Positions 52,789 through 61,373 of a stretch of 64,000 nt of DNA are shown piece after piece; the first letter of the stretch is position 1, and each line of letters begins with the position of its first letter. The notes beneath the pieces are model-generated. The model did not search any database. It worked only from the letters and a program-made list of their open reading frames with translations, and had not been told where the DNA came from. Where the stretch lies: NCBI GenBank assembly GCA_035623075.1, contig DASPUC010000027.1, positions 62,001 through 126,000 of the forward strand, given 5' to 3'. This DNA comes from Nitrospiraceae bacterium (lineage in GTDB: Bacteria; Nitrospirota; Nitrospiria; Nitrospirales; Nitrospiraceae). Both the position numbers and the translations under genes were made by a program.

Positions 52789-53471
52789 CGCATTCTTCTC
52801 TTGTCGGAACGATGATTCGGTCGTGGCTCTATGGGCTTGTCGTGACGGTTCCACTCGCCTGGATGGTGCAAGGCTGCGCGACGCCAGAAGAGACGGTCAA
52901 GAAATCTCAAGGCTATTACCAAGAGGGCATCGCGTCGTTGGATTCGGACAAACAGAAATCCTATGTGTCGTTCCAGAAAGCGCTCCAAGTCAATCCGCAG
53001 AATAAAGAAGCCCACTATGGACTCGGCTATCTGCTTGCCGACCAGAGAAAGTGGGCGCAAGCGGAGGAACACTTCCGTGCGGCACTGAGCATCGATCCGG
53101 AGTATTCCGAGGCACATACATTTCTCGGAAAGGTGCTCGAAGGTCAGGACCGCTGGCCTGAGGCCATCCGGGAATATCGCCAGGCGTTGACGAATCCACT
53201 CTATGCGACGCCGGATCTGGCGCGTTATCACCTCGGGCGTGCCCTGGCCCATGAGGGAGACTATCAAGGCGCCATGGAGGCTCTCGAAGACGCCATCACG
53301 GTCAATCCTCCCCATGTGCGTCCGGAGCTCACCCATTTGGAACTGGGGCGTGTATATTACAAACTGGGGTTTGAACGGCGAGCGAAAGAGATGCTCACCA
53401 AAGTGACGACGCTGGACAAGAATGGTGAATATGGGGCGGCGGCGAAAGAATTGCTGGCGAAATTGAAGTAA
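52785..53471 (+). CDS. TPR lipoprotein, PilF/BamD-like
   Basis: 228 residues from GTG 52785 overlapping the kinase stop (GTGA); ATG 52812 is the alternative. Lipobox MVQGC in the signal peptide near residue 30. Four or more TPR repeats (YQEGIASLDSDKQKSYVSFQKAL, AHYGLGYLLADQRKWAQAEEHFRAALSID, LGRALAHEGDYQGAMEALEDAI) fill the mature protein. Resembles PilF/NlpI-like outer-membrane lipoproteins. Second to last gene of the probable operon. Confidence 0.82.
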   Translation: MTHSSLVGTMIRSWLYGLVVTVPLAWMVQGCATPEETVKKSQGYYQEGIASLDSDKQKSYVSFQKALQVNPQNKEAHYGLGYLLADQRKWAQAEEHFRAALSIDPEYSEAHTFLGKVLEGQDRWPEAIREYRQALTNPLYATPDLARYHLGRALAHEGDYQGAMEALEDAITVNPPHVRPELTHLELGRVYYKLGFERRAKEMLTKVTTLDKNGEYGAAAKELLAKLK

Positions 53472-53484
53472 GAGACCATTCGAC

Positions 53485-54399
53485 ATGGAATCAATCGGGG
53501 AATTTTTCAAACAGGTCCGTGAAACGAAAGGGTTGACGGTCGACGAAGTCGCCTCAAAAACCCGTATCCGCACGGATTTCGTGAAGGCGCTTGAAGAAGG
53601 CAACTTTGCCAAGCTGCCCGATCAGGTGTTCGCCAGGGGATTTGTGCGGTCGTATGCGCGATCGTTGGGACTCGATGAAGAAGATGCGATCCATCGGTTT
53701 ACGCAGTCCGCGGGGGCCTTCTACGAGAAGCAAGATGAGCGAGAACGCCTGAGGGTTCGGCAAGCCGAGGAAGAGCGAAAAAGGCAAGCCAATCGCAAAG
53801 CTGTTGCCGTGGCGATCGGCATTGCCATTCTCACCTTGGTGTTTCTGCTGAGCCGTGAACAGTCTTCCGTCCTCGTTCGTCGGTCTGCGTCGGATCTGCC
53901 GACATCGGCTAAACGGACGGCGCCGGTACCCCCGGAACCCAGCGCCCATCAGGAGCCGCCGACGTCTCCGTCCGGAGCGAAGGCAAATGTTCCGAGTCCG
54001 ACCTCGACCAAGCCGGTAACTGAGACTGCAGAAAATCAGGGAGCGTCGGAGTCGGCGGTGGCCGCAGTCACGCCGGAGGCTGCGCTGCCTGTTCCTCCGT
54101 CGCTCGGGAGCGATGGTCCCCTTGGAGGGATTTCACTCGAAGGCTCTGCAACAACCGAAGGGCAACTGGTGCTCGATCTTGAAGCGACGGAATTGAGCTG
54201 GGTCGTCGTCCAGATCGACGGAGGAAGCCCGCAGGAAGCCTTGCTCCGTCCGGGTGAAAAAGCGAAATGGAAAGGCCAGGATCAGTTTATACTGACCCTC
54301 GGCAATGCCGGCGGAGTGAAGGCGGAACTCAACGGCAAGCCGCAAAAGCCGTTTGGACCGAGTGGAAAGGTCGCTCGGGATATCGTACTGAAACGCTGA
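53485..54399 (+). CDS. rodZ: RodZ-like cytoskeletal protein (HTH + DUF4115)
   Basis: 304 residues. The N-terminal cytoplasmic HTH_25 domain (ESIGEFFKQVRETKGLTVDEVASKTRIRTDFVKALEEGNF, then FARGFVRSYARSLG) contacts MreB in RodZ homologues. One membrane helix lies near 110-128 (AVAVAIGIAILTLVFLLS), then a Pro/Ser linker and a C-terminal DUF4115 beta domain (LVLDLEATELSWVVVQIDGG, LRPGEKAKWKGQDQFILTLGNAGG). Links cell shape to the envelope genes before it. Confidence 0.9.
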   Translation: MESIGEFFKQVRETKGLTVDEVASKTRIRTDFVKALEEGNFAKLPDQVFARGFVRSYARSLGLDEEDAIHRFTQSAGAFYEKQDERERLRVRQAEEERKRQANRKAVAVAIGIAILTLVFLLSREQSSVLVRRSASDLPTSAKRTAPVPPEPSAHQEPPTSPSGAKANVPSPTSTKPVTETAENQGASESAVAAVTPEAALPVPPSLGSDGPLGGISLEGSATTEGQLVLDLEATELSWVVVQIDGGSPQEALLRPGEKAKWKGQDQFILTLGNAGGVKAELNGKPQKPFGPSGKVARDIVLKR

Positions 54400-54766
54400 C
54401 GGCCTCTCTCAACTCATTCCCTTCACCTTCACCTCCCTTGTCTCGCTCGTCGACCCTACCTCCCGCCGAACACATTCTTTTCTTCAATGCGCGTTGACCG
54501 AGTGGGGCGTCCAAGCGTGCATGGGGCACAAAGGTGTCTCCAGGCTCACGAGCCTGTGGAGTGTCCTTTAATATTTCGTGCTAACTCGCCGGAATATCTG
54601 TTTCCGACATTAATCTCGTGTGGCATGAGCTTTGATTCGTCATCGATCAAAGTGGACGAAGCGCGCAATGAGGTGGCCGTTGCCATGAACTCAGAGGCGC
54701 GGCCGTCGTCGAAGTTGACCGGCAAGGAGACCTAAAACCCGAGAAGGAGAATCGGGCACGGTTTGC
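54400..54766. other. Gene-free spacer after rodZ
   Basis: No supported gene. A small hairpin is at about 54537-54567 (TCTCCAGGCTCACGAGCCTG) in the run AGGCT-CACG-AGCCT with flanking CTCC/GGAG pairing. A 36-codon frame from ATG 54625 lacks a ribosome site and is not called. Confidence 0.45.
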
Positions 54767-54796
54767 TTGACAACGACAAAAGCCCGTTGCTATAGT
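54767..54796 (+). promoter_or_regulatory. Strong promoter of the cytochrome c gene
   Basis: Perfect TTGACA at 54767-54772, 18-base spacer, extended -10 TGCTATAGT with TATAGT at 54791-54796. Expected start near 54803, giving a leader of roughly 97 bases before ATG 54900. Confidence 0.8.
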
Positions 54797-54899
54797 CCCG
54801 CCGTTTTACGGGCTTCTTTGTGCGAACATCTGTCGGTCGGTGACCTTGCAAATGGGCGAGTGGTCATGTGCGATGGGCTCAACAAAAGGAGGAAGTGTG

Positions 54900-55349
54900 A
54901 TGCGGTATTTTTCTAAGGTTTTGTGTGTCAGTGCAGCGCTAATGCTCTTGTCTGCAACAGTGGTGGGTGCGGAGGAGCGCGATCCGCTCAAGCCACGTGT
55001 TCCCCCGGATCAGATCGCTGAAGCCAAGCAGATGAAGAATCCGGTGGCCAATACTCCAGAGAACATTGCTAAGGGCAAGGCGTTGTTCGAGGGGAAGGGC
55101 ACCTGCTTCAATTGTCATGGCAAGGAAGGGAAAGGGGATGGGCCTGCGGGCGCTATTCTCAACCCGAGCCCACGGAACTTCACGAACTGCAAGTTCCACA
55201 AGAAGCGGAAAGACGGCGAGCTATTCTGGGTTATTAAGAACGGGAGCGCCGGAACGGGCATGGTTTCTTTGATCCCGGCTGCCATTAACGAAGAGGAAGC
55301 CTGGACCATCATCAACTACGAGCGGAGCTTCTGCAAAGGCGACGAGTAA
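54900..55349 (+). CDS. Periplasmic class I cytochrome c
   Basis: 149 residues from ATG 54900, after an AGGAGG site; longer frames back to 54840 lack one. The signal peptide (about 1-24, cleavage near VGA-EE) exports it. One haem-binding motif CFNCH and an axial Met candidate in GTGMVSLIPA, plus a conserved WTIINYERSF helix. Single-haem electron carrier of the respiratory chain or assembly partner. Monocistronic: own promoter and terminator. Confidence 0.92.
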   Translation: MRYFSKVLCVSAALMLLSATVVGAEERDPLKPRVPPDQIAEAKQMKNPVANTPENIAKGKALFEGKGTCFNCHGKEGKGDGPAGAILNPSPRNFTNCKFHKKRKDGELFWVIKNGSAGTGMVSLIPAAINEEEAWTIINYERSFCKGDE

Positions 55350-55374
55350 GCTCATCGCTGAGCGACGAGCGAGG

Positions 55375-55410
55375 AGAGGGTGGAGGAAGTTTCCTTCACC
55401 CTCTTTTTTT
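55375..55410 (+). terminator. Rho-independent terminator after the cytochrome c gene
   Basis: GAGGGTGGAGGAA (55376-55388) pairs with TTCCTTCACCCTC (55391-55403), with a G-T pair, then seven Ts from 55404. Its base composition also works as a terminator for the convergent caspase-like gene. Confidence 0.85.
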
Positions 55411-55431
55411 GTCCTCGATTGAAAGGCATCG

Positions 55432-57315
55432 TTATCGAGCTTCGGCTCCCTGGATCGACGCCACCTTCGTGAGAATGATCTCGGCCGTTTTGTCCGAGGG
55501 CCTTAAGGACGGAACAGAAAGCACCCGCTGCTCACGGTTGAACCGGGCCCTCGCGGCCCAAGCCACCTTCTGGCTGACAAATTGAATCACCTCTCCAATC
55601 GTAATGTCTCCATCGCGGTTGACGTCAGCATCCCCCCGTAACCCCCGCAAGAGATAATAGGTGAAGAGCCCGTGCCGATGGCGCTCGTCTTCCAACCCAT
55701 TCCCCAAGCCGCTGGGGCTGATAAGGTAAACAGTCGATGACCCTCCCGCACCCCACTGAGGATTCGTCACCTTGGTTTTGGTTTCGGGTCCGAGGCGCGA
55801 TACCAAACCGTCGAAGATGAACACGGTTTGTTTGGCCTTCAATCTGGTGAGCCCCGCTTCCAGGTCCTTGAGTGGATAGAGTCGCGAGGTCGATGAAGCG
55901 CTTCCCTCATAGGGCACAAGGAAGGTGTCTCCCGTCGAAGAGACCATTGCCATGCCGGCAAAGTAGACGATGACGATCGCCTCCTTGTTCATGTGGGGTG
56001 GAAGCCAATCCAACAAGGCCTCATCAATGTCTGGTCGCAACGCCTTCCAATCCTGGAGGAGTCGTACGTTGGCCGCAGGAAGACCGCCAAGAGACTGAAA
56101 ATACGACGCCATCATCTCAGCATCGAGCGACGCAAACTTTCTGGTCGAAAGGTGCTGGTCGCGATAGGATCCAATGCCGATGGAGATCAAGTAAGTGTGA
56201 GGACGGCGAAAACCGTCCGCAACGGCGGGGATCTGATCCACATCGTCAGTGTTGACGCTGGCCGGTTGGATTGCGAGGGACACAGTCTGGGGCGGTGGAG
56301 CCGTTCCAGCAGGATCGGACACGGTCACCTGAATCTCCGTCTTTTGACTTTGGACGGACTGAGGCAACGTCGCAACAAACTCGATCGAACGGGACTGGCC
56401 CGGTTGGAGTCGCCCAACGGCGAGGCTTGAGACGGGAAATTGTGACAGAAGCGAAGGAGTCCCTGATAGCGATGCCGTGGCCCCTTGGATCTCCTGGTCA
56501 CCGGTATTCACGAGATCGACTCGGACCCGTATGCGTTCTCCTCCTTCGAACACCAAGTTGCTGTTTTCGTCGAGTACGGTCACCTTGAATCGCAAGGAAG
56601 ACGTCATGGGAGGCACGGCGGGAGTGAGCACCTGGCTGGAGCCTGGTTGGCCGAGCTTTGAGGGAGGAAGAGCAGCCGTTGCCCCAGCATTTCCACTCGC
56701 CGTAGGAGCTGCAGCGACCTGGCTGCCGCTGCCGACTGCCACGCGAGCCTCCTGCATGAATTTGCTCGCCAGATCAACCGCCGTGTCATGAATAAAAGGG
56801 TCGATAACGTAATCGCAGTCCTTGGCAAGCCTTTCGAGAAGCAAGCGCTCGGTCCGATCGACCTTAATGTCCGATTCCCGCAAGAGTTTTCCGCTTGCAT
56901 CATAAAACCTGGCCAGGGCACTGAGTTGCACATAGGCCGGAATCCGGTCGTAAACGTTGTCTTGTGTGAGCTCCAACTTTTGCTGAACGAGCTCCACGCG
57001 GACTGTGATTTCTGGGAACGGTTCCTTCGTCTTGGACGATCCTGTGATCACCGCCTGAAAGGTCCTGTAGGTTGCTTCGGTTATGGCTTGTTCCAACACG
57101 GACCCAATTTGGATCTCCCGGATATGTCCGCAGCCGTCCACGTACTGGAATGTAGGGGTGGTGACTGAAGGAGATAGTTCCAACCGCGCTGCGTAGGGGA
57201 GTAACGGTCCCATCGGGGGAAGTTCCAGCCGTGGCGCACATCCGGCCGTTAGCAACGTACAGATGGCTGCACTGATGGAGAGAAAACGATGGCGAAGGTC
57301 CCAGAAACTCCGCAT
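55432..57315 (-). CDS. Caspase-fold lipoprotein lacking the catalytic dyad (pseudo-caspase)
   Basis: 627 residues from ATG 57315; the longer start at 57393 gives a poor N-terminus. Lipobox LTAGC at 22-26. Residues 60-200: an alpha/beta domain with a Cys-bearing FQYVDGCGHI. Residues 240-350: an Ig-like beta region (VRVDLVNTGDQEIQGATASL). Residues 372-600: a caspase p20-like domain (YLISIGIGSY, YFAGMAM, FLVPYEG, VFIFDGLV) with a C-terminal EF-hand-like loop DVNRDGDITIGEV. The family His in YFSGHG is Met455 here and the DAC Cys is Leu504, so no protease activity is expected. Probably an outer-membrane scaffold. Confidence 0.82.
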   Translation of the reverse strand: MRSFWDLRHRFLSISAAICTLLTAGCAPRLELPPMGPLLPYAARLELSPSVTTPTFQYVDGCGHIREIQIGSVLEQAITEATYRTFQAVITGSSKTKEPFPEITVRVELVQQKLELTQDNVYDRIPAYVQLSALARFYDASGKLLRESDIKVDRTERLLLERLAKDCDYVIDPFIHDTAVDLASKFMQEARVAVGSGSQVAAAPTASGNAGATAALPPSKLGQPGSSQVLTPAVPPMTSSLRFKVTVLDENSNLVFEGGERIRVRVDLVNTGDQEIQGATASLSGTPSLLSQFPVSSLAVGRLQPGQSRSIEFVATLPQSVQSQKTEIQVTVSDPAGTAPPPQTVSLAIQPASVNTDDVDQIPAVADGFRRPHTYLISIGIGSYRDQHLSTRKFASLDAEMMASYFQSLGGLPAANVRLLQDWKALRPDIDEALLDWLPPHMNKEAIVIVYFAGMAMVSSTGDTFLVPYEGSASSTSRLYPLKDLEAGLTRLKAKQTVFIFDGLVSRLGPETKTKVTNPQWGAGGSSTVYLISPSGLGNGLEDERHRHGLFTYYLLRGLRGDADVNRDGDITIGEVIQFVSQKVAWAARARFNREQRVLSVPSLRPSDKTAEIILTKVASIQGAEAR

Positions 57316-57446
57316 TGTGCGCGACTCCGACGGTACAAGCCCACGGATGATCTTCACGCGATCACGGTACCGGAAAAGCAGGGAAGAAAGCAATTGGACG
57401 AGTTCCCTTCTTGCAGCTTGACGAGGGGACGATTATTCTTCCCCCT

Positions 57447-57755
57447 ATGCTTACGCTGGGACTCTCCAACATGCGGGATGCCGCTGCGGCGATTGTGGCC
57501 GATGGTCGGGTCATCGCCGCCGCCGAAGAAGAACGGTTCGTCCGAGTCAAACATGCTACCGCATTTTCGGTGTCCGCGATTCGTTACTGTCTGAAGGCCG
57601 CGGGAGTGCAGCTCCGCGACCTGGACGCAGCGGCGGTCCCGTGGAAATACTGGCAGGTCGGTCGACGTGGCATGACGAGGCGACAAGCTTTCATTCTCGT
57701 GTCTTTTGCAGATGGGCTCGATCACAAACGGTTGCGCGTGCCGACTGCAGAGTAG
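57447..57755 (+). pseudogene. Truncated carbamoyltransferase (NodU/CmcH family) N-terminal fragment
   Basis: 102 residues from ATG 57447. The N-terminal half matches the NodU/CmcH family well (LTLGLSNMRDAAAAIVADGRVIAAAEEERFVRVKH, AIRYCLKAAGVQLRDLDAAAVPWKYW). Full-length enzymes have about 550-600 residues, so at least four fifths is missing. After RRQAFILVS the sequence stops resembling the family and ends at 57755. A deletion or insertion junction lies around 57690-57760. The next gene has its own AGGAGG site overlapping this end. Confidence 0.7.
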
Positions 57756-57768
57756 GAGGAAAATATAC

Positions 57769-58527
57769 GTGGTTTTAGAATCTGAAGTGGTTAAACTACA
57801 GCGCACCTTGTATACCTCAGGTAATCCTACACGGCGTTGGCTGCATTGTAACAGGCGTGCCTTGATAATCGATGCGATGAAAAGGTCCGGTTCCAATGGA
57901 AGACATGAGCGGGCACTAGAAGTTGGGTTTGGTTCCGGTGTGTATCTTCCGGTGTTATCAGAGCTGTATCGGGAAGTGATTGCCAGTGAGATAGAAGATG
58001 CTCATCTTCGTCTTTCTCACGTTCTTAAGGCCAGCCACCCAAATCTAAATGTCATATTTGACGATATTACACGTACGAACTTACCGGAGAAACATTTCGA
58101 TCTCATTCTCTGTACGGAAGTTGTCGAGCACCTTGCAGATTCAGCACCTGCGATAGCTGCGATGCATCGGCTGCTCAAGCCTGGTGGTATTCTCGTCTTG
58201 TCTACACCACAACGATGGAGTCCGCTGGAGTTAACGGCGAAAGTTGCTCTTATGCCAGGCATTATCGATGTAGTTAAGGCTATATATCGCGAACCAGTTA
58301 TTGAGACAGGCCACATCAATCTCATGACTGAAAAAGAAGTTACCGGCCAATTGCAGGCGGCCGGTTTCCGTATCCGCGAGCGGTTTACGTCCGGGATGTA
58401 TTTGCCATTAATCGCCGAGTTTCTAGGGGAATTTGGTTTACGGCTCGAAAACTTTCTTGAGCTAAAATTGAAGCACAGCCGTTTCAGTTGGCTCCTGTGG
58501 ACACAGTACTATATCGCAGAAGCATAA
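57769..58527 (+). CDS. Class I SAM-dependent methyltransferase
   Basis: 252 residues. Start GTG 57769 because AGGAGG lies 9 bases upstream; the longer frame to 57706 overlaps the carbamoyltransferase fragment. Rossmann motif I is ALEVGFGSGVYLPVL, then VIASEIEDAHLRL, FDDITRTNLPEKHFDLILCTEVVEHL and LLKPGGILVLSTPQR. The substrate is unknown (polysaccharide or small molecule). Base composition is visibly more AT-rich than the flanking genes, a sign of transfer. No terminator seen; two hairpins follow. Confidence 0.85.
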   Translation: MVLESEVVKLQRTLYTSGNPTRRWLHCNRRALIIDAMKRSGSNGRHERALEVGFGSGVYLPVLSELYREVIASEIEDAHLRLSHVLKASHPNLNVIFDDITRTNLPEKHFDLILCTEVVEHLADSAPAIAAMHRLLKPGGILVLSTPQRWSPLELTAKVALMPGIIDVVKAIYREPVIETGHINLMTEKEVTGQLQAAGFRIRERFTSGMYLPLIAEFLGEFGLRLENFLELKLKHSRFSWLLWTQYYIAEA

Positions 58528-58795
58528 TTGGGAGATCGAAATGAAATTCCGCTTTTGGTTAAACAGAGCCAACGAAAGGTGCTCCTTGGCCTGAGACCTC
58601 CCCGGTCTCGGCGGGGCAGCCACCTGCCCCGAAACGATCCAGCTTGCGAGTTGAGGACTAACGTGGTAGGTGGTACAAAAAAGTCCCGGCTGGTCAGTGG
58701 TGATTGCATTCTCCGCACTGAAGTCGAATGGCTTGTTTTAGGGAATTATCCCGCCTCACGATCGAAGGGCGCTCGTTCATTATAAGTCGTTGGGA
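58528..58795. other. Spacer with adjacent hairpins, no gene called
   Basis: GAGACC-TCCCC-GGTCTC (58592-58608) and GGGGCAG-CCAC-CTGCCCC (58612-58629) lie side by side. Frames here on either strand read the same repeat-like text and lack ribosome sites. The hairpins may end the methyltransferase transcript, though no T-run follows. Confidence 0.5.
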
Positions 58796-60331
58796 ATGAC
58801 AGCCAATCGCGCGCCAGAACCCCGACTCTCACTCACGGTACCGACAATAGCCCTTAACATGCTTCTGGTGGTGTTCATCGCAAATTTTACCCTTCAGCCT
58901 GTGACGGAACCAGACTTTGGCTGGCATCTACGGGCGGGGCTGGACATGCTCGGGCAGGGCTGGGCCGTACCCAGGCTGGATCCCTATTCCCACACGATGT
59001 CGGATTGGGCCTGGATCGAACATGCGTGGTTAACGGACATCTTCATCGCAACCAGTTATAGAGGATTTGGCCTGTTAGGCGTGATCGTACTGTTCGGTAT
59101 CGTCGTAGCCGGGGCCTGGATCATCGCAAGTTGCTCGGGGAAACGTCAGGCCTTCTATGCACTAATGGCTAGTGCCCTGTCGCTGTGGGTTGCGCTCCCA
59201 TTTCTCGGGGCGAGAACTCAGATGGTGACCTTAGTGGGTCTCGCGGCACTCATATTCCTGCTAGAACGGTTCCGTGATGGTCACCGGTGGGTTCCTTGGA
59301 CGATTCCTCCTCTGTTTCTTCTCTGGGCCAATCTTCACGGCGGATTTACGGCGGGCCTCTTCTTGCTCGGGTTGGTTGTGATCACATCGATGCTTATTCG
59401 GGCCGGATGCCTATGGTGGCCAAACCTGACCGATCGGATAGACGAAAGAGTTCTGTCATGGTTGCAACTGCGTCAACTTGTGATCGCGTCAGGAGCAGCG
59501 GCAGTCGCCACGTTGGTGAATCCGTACGGATGGATGTTACACAGAGAAATTTTCGATGACCTCTTGAACCAGTTCATGCTCGATTTCTTACAGGAATGGC
59601 AGTCGGTGTCGTTGGCGACCCATGCGGGACGAGGCTTTGTGATCTACTTGGTCGCACTCGTGGCTGCGATGCTTCTGGGATATCGACGAGTTGAACCGAT
59701 CCGGTGGACGGTGTTGGCCGTCTTTTTGGTCCTCTCGCTTCGCCATCTGCGGAACGTTCCTCTCTTTCTTATCGTGAGCCTCCCGCTGGTCGCGGAAATG
59801 CTTGAGGCGGGCGTAGCCCGATTCTCCGGCTGGATCGAGCCGAGTCTTCGACAGGCCCGACTCGGTCTTCTGGGATTGACGCTGGTCGCAGGGCTGTTTC
59901 TCGTACGGTTGGGCCCCGATCATCTTCGGCACATCGCTCAAGCCGGGCTCCAGCCCGAGCAGTACTACAAGGAGACCTCATATCCGATTGAGGCGATCCA
60001 ATGGCTGCGCAACCACCGGGATCAGGTTGGACGCCGCTTGTTTAATGAGTACGTCCATGGCGGCTTTCTTCTCTGGTGGCTTCCTGAAGAAAAGATCTTT
60101 ATCGATGGCCGCATGCCGGCCTGGCGCATAGGGGATCGATGGATTGTGAGGGATTATGCTGCCGTGGCTCTGACGGATCCTCCCATGCTCGCGGTTTTCG
60201 ATAAGTACGCGGTCGACTGGGCGATCGTGCGTCGAAACACGGTGCTAGATCGGGCGTTGGCGCAGCAGACGACATGGACAAGAACATACGACGATGCCAA
60301 GGTCGCGATCTATGTTCGCGCGCCAGTGTGA
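58796..60331 (+). CDS. Multi-pass membrane glycosyltransferase-like protein (GT-C type)
   Basis: 511 residues from ATG 58796 (TTG 58790 is the annotated longer frame start). About ten or eleven membrane helices. The first periplasmic loop carries PDFGWHLRAGLDMLG and DPYSHTMSDWAWIEHAWL, the acidic pattern of lipid-linked-sugar GT-C enzymes such as ArnT/PMT relatives. A soluble C-terminal region (QYYKETSYPIEAIQWLRNH, IFIDGRMPAWRIGDRWI) follows. The sugar donor and acceptor are unknown. Paired with the GT2 gene convergent to it. Confidence 0.7.
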   Translation: MTANRAPEPRLSLTVPTIALNMLLVVFIANFTLQPVTEPDFGWHLRAGLDMLGQGWAVPRLDPYSHTMSDWAWIEHAWLTDIFIATSYRGFGLLGVIVLFGIVVAGAWIIASCSGKRQAFYALMASALSLWVALPFLGARTQMVTLVGLAALIFLLERFRDGHRWVPWTIPPLFLLWANLHGGFTAGLFLLGLVVITSMLIRAGCLWWPNLTDRIDERVLSWLQLRQLVIASGAAAVATLVNPYGWMLHREIFDDLLNQFMLDFLQEWQSVSLATHAGRGFVIYLVALVAAMLLGYRRVEPIRWTVLAVFLVLSLRHLRNVPLFLIVSLPLVAEMLEAGVARFSGWIEPSLRQARLGLLGLTLVAGLFLVRLGPDHLRHIAQAGLQPEQYYKETSYPIEAIQWLRNHRDQVGRRLFNEYVHGGFLLWWLPEEKIFIDGRMPAWRIGDRWIVRDYAAVALTDPPMLAVFDKYAVDWAIVRRNTVLDRALAQQTTWTRTYDDAKVAIYVRAPV

Positions 60332-60356
60332 GCAAGAGGTCGTCCAATCTGAGATA

Positions 60357-61214
60357 TTATCGAGGAGGAAGATCAAGCTGTTCGACGGTGACCGGATGGA
60401 TTGGATATGAGATGGGTTGAGAGTCATAGAGTCCCTTGACCCCGTTCTGCTTAATATTGGCCAATTCGCGCAGCATCGCGAAGCCATCACGAAGGATACG
60501 GACCTTTGAGCCGGGCTGGTCTGCCCAATTGACCGGCACCTCTGCGATGCGATACCCCCGCTGTTGAGCCACGTACAGTAACTCCAAGTCGAATCCATAC
60601 CCGTCGATCGAGGCAACTGAGAATAGATCTTGAGCCACGTTGCGACGGAACAGTTTGAACCCGCACTGGGTATCCGCGATTCCTCTGATGCCGCTCTGCC
60701 GGACGGCTGAATTAAACACCATGCCGAGAAGAATACGGTGCAATCGAGCCTGCACGGTGAAGCCTGGCAGCCGACTAGCAAGAGTCCGTGACCCAATGGC
60801 CAGATCCGCTCCGTCCACGATAGCTTTTTCAAGTCTGTCGAGTTCTTGAATCGGCGTCGCTCCATCCGCATCCGCAAAGAGTTGGAGGTTTCCGACAGCT
60901 GACTGCATACCTCGCCGGACCGCCGCTCCCTTTCCCTGGCTTGACGGGATCTGAATCAAGTGAACATCGGGTGCAGTGCGGGCGAACGATGTGACGACAG
61001 TCGCCGTGGTATCTGTGCTCCCGTCATCGACCACGAGCACTTCACAGGTTCGCCGCTGGCGCTGTAGGTGTGAGGTGATCGCGTGAAGGTAGGGAAGAAT
61101 CCGCGCGGCTTCGTTATACGCCGGGATGATAACAGAGATATCGAGAGAAGCGAGAGCACCGCGTGACGGCACAGGTGATTGTCCCCTGTAATCGATCAAC
61201 AGCCTTGAAACCAC
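60357..61214 (-). CDS. GT2 glycosyltransferase, dolichyl-phosphate glucosyltransferase-like
   Basis: 285 residues from GTG 61214. GT-A fold: ISVIIPAYNEAARILPYL, LVVDDGSTDTT, the metal motif LFADADGATPI, IGSRTLASRLPG and a late GYGFDLELLYVAQQRGYRIAEVPVNW. The type transfers a sugar from a nucleotide to polyprenyl phosphate; the product would feed a GT-C enzyme such as the convergent neighbour, which is inference. No membrane helix is visible in the C-terminus, unlike DPMS3-like relatives. Confidence 0.88.
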   Translation of the reverse strand: MVSRLLIDYRGQSPVPSRGALASLDISVIIPAYNEAARILPYLHAITSHLQRQRRTCEVLVVDDGSTDTTATVVTSFARTAPDVHLIQIPSSQGKGAAVRRGMQSAVGNLQLFADADGATPIQELDRLEKAIVDGADLAIGSRTLASRLPGFTVQARLHRILLGMVFNSAVRQSGIRGIADTQCGFKLFRRNVAQDLFSVASIDGYGFDLELLYVAQQRGYRIAEVPVNWADQPGSKVRILRDGFAMLRELANIKQNGVKGLYDSQPISYPIHPVTVEQLDLPPR

Positions 61215-61373
61215 ACGAGCAGCGGGGGTGAGCTACGGTAGCTGAGCAATATGCAGAATTGCAAGGGAGAAGGAAGGCGGAGGGCCTTGACAGATCTAGG
61301 AATCGGGAGCGAAGGTGTAGACAAAGGGAGCGTAGTGACGATAGGTGTCAGGAATTCAGCCGGGAGGTGGGTT

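Noticed and set aside
55432-57315. Active metacaspase / caspase protease
   Set aside because: Both catalytic residues are replaced (Met455 and Leu504).
58528-58785. 85-codon frame after the methyltransferase
   Set aside because: Starts at TTG, reads through two hairpins and both strands give similar proline/arginine text, typical of a non-coding repeat.
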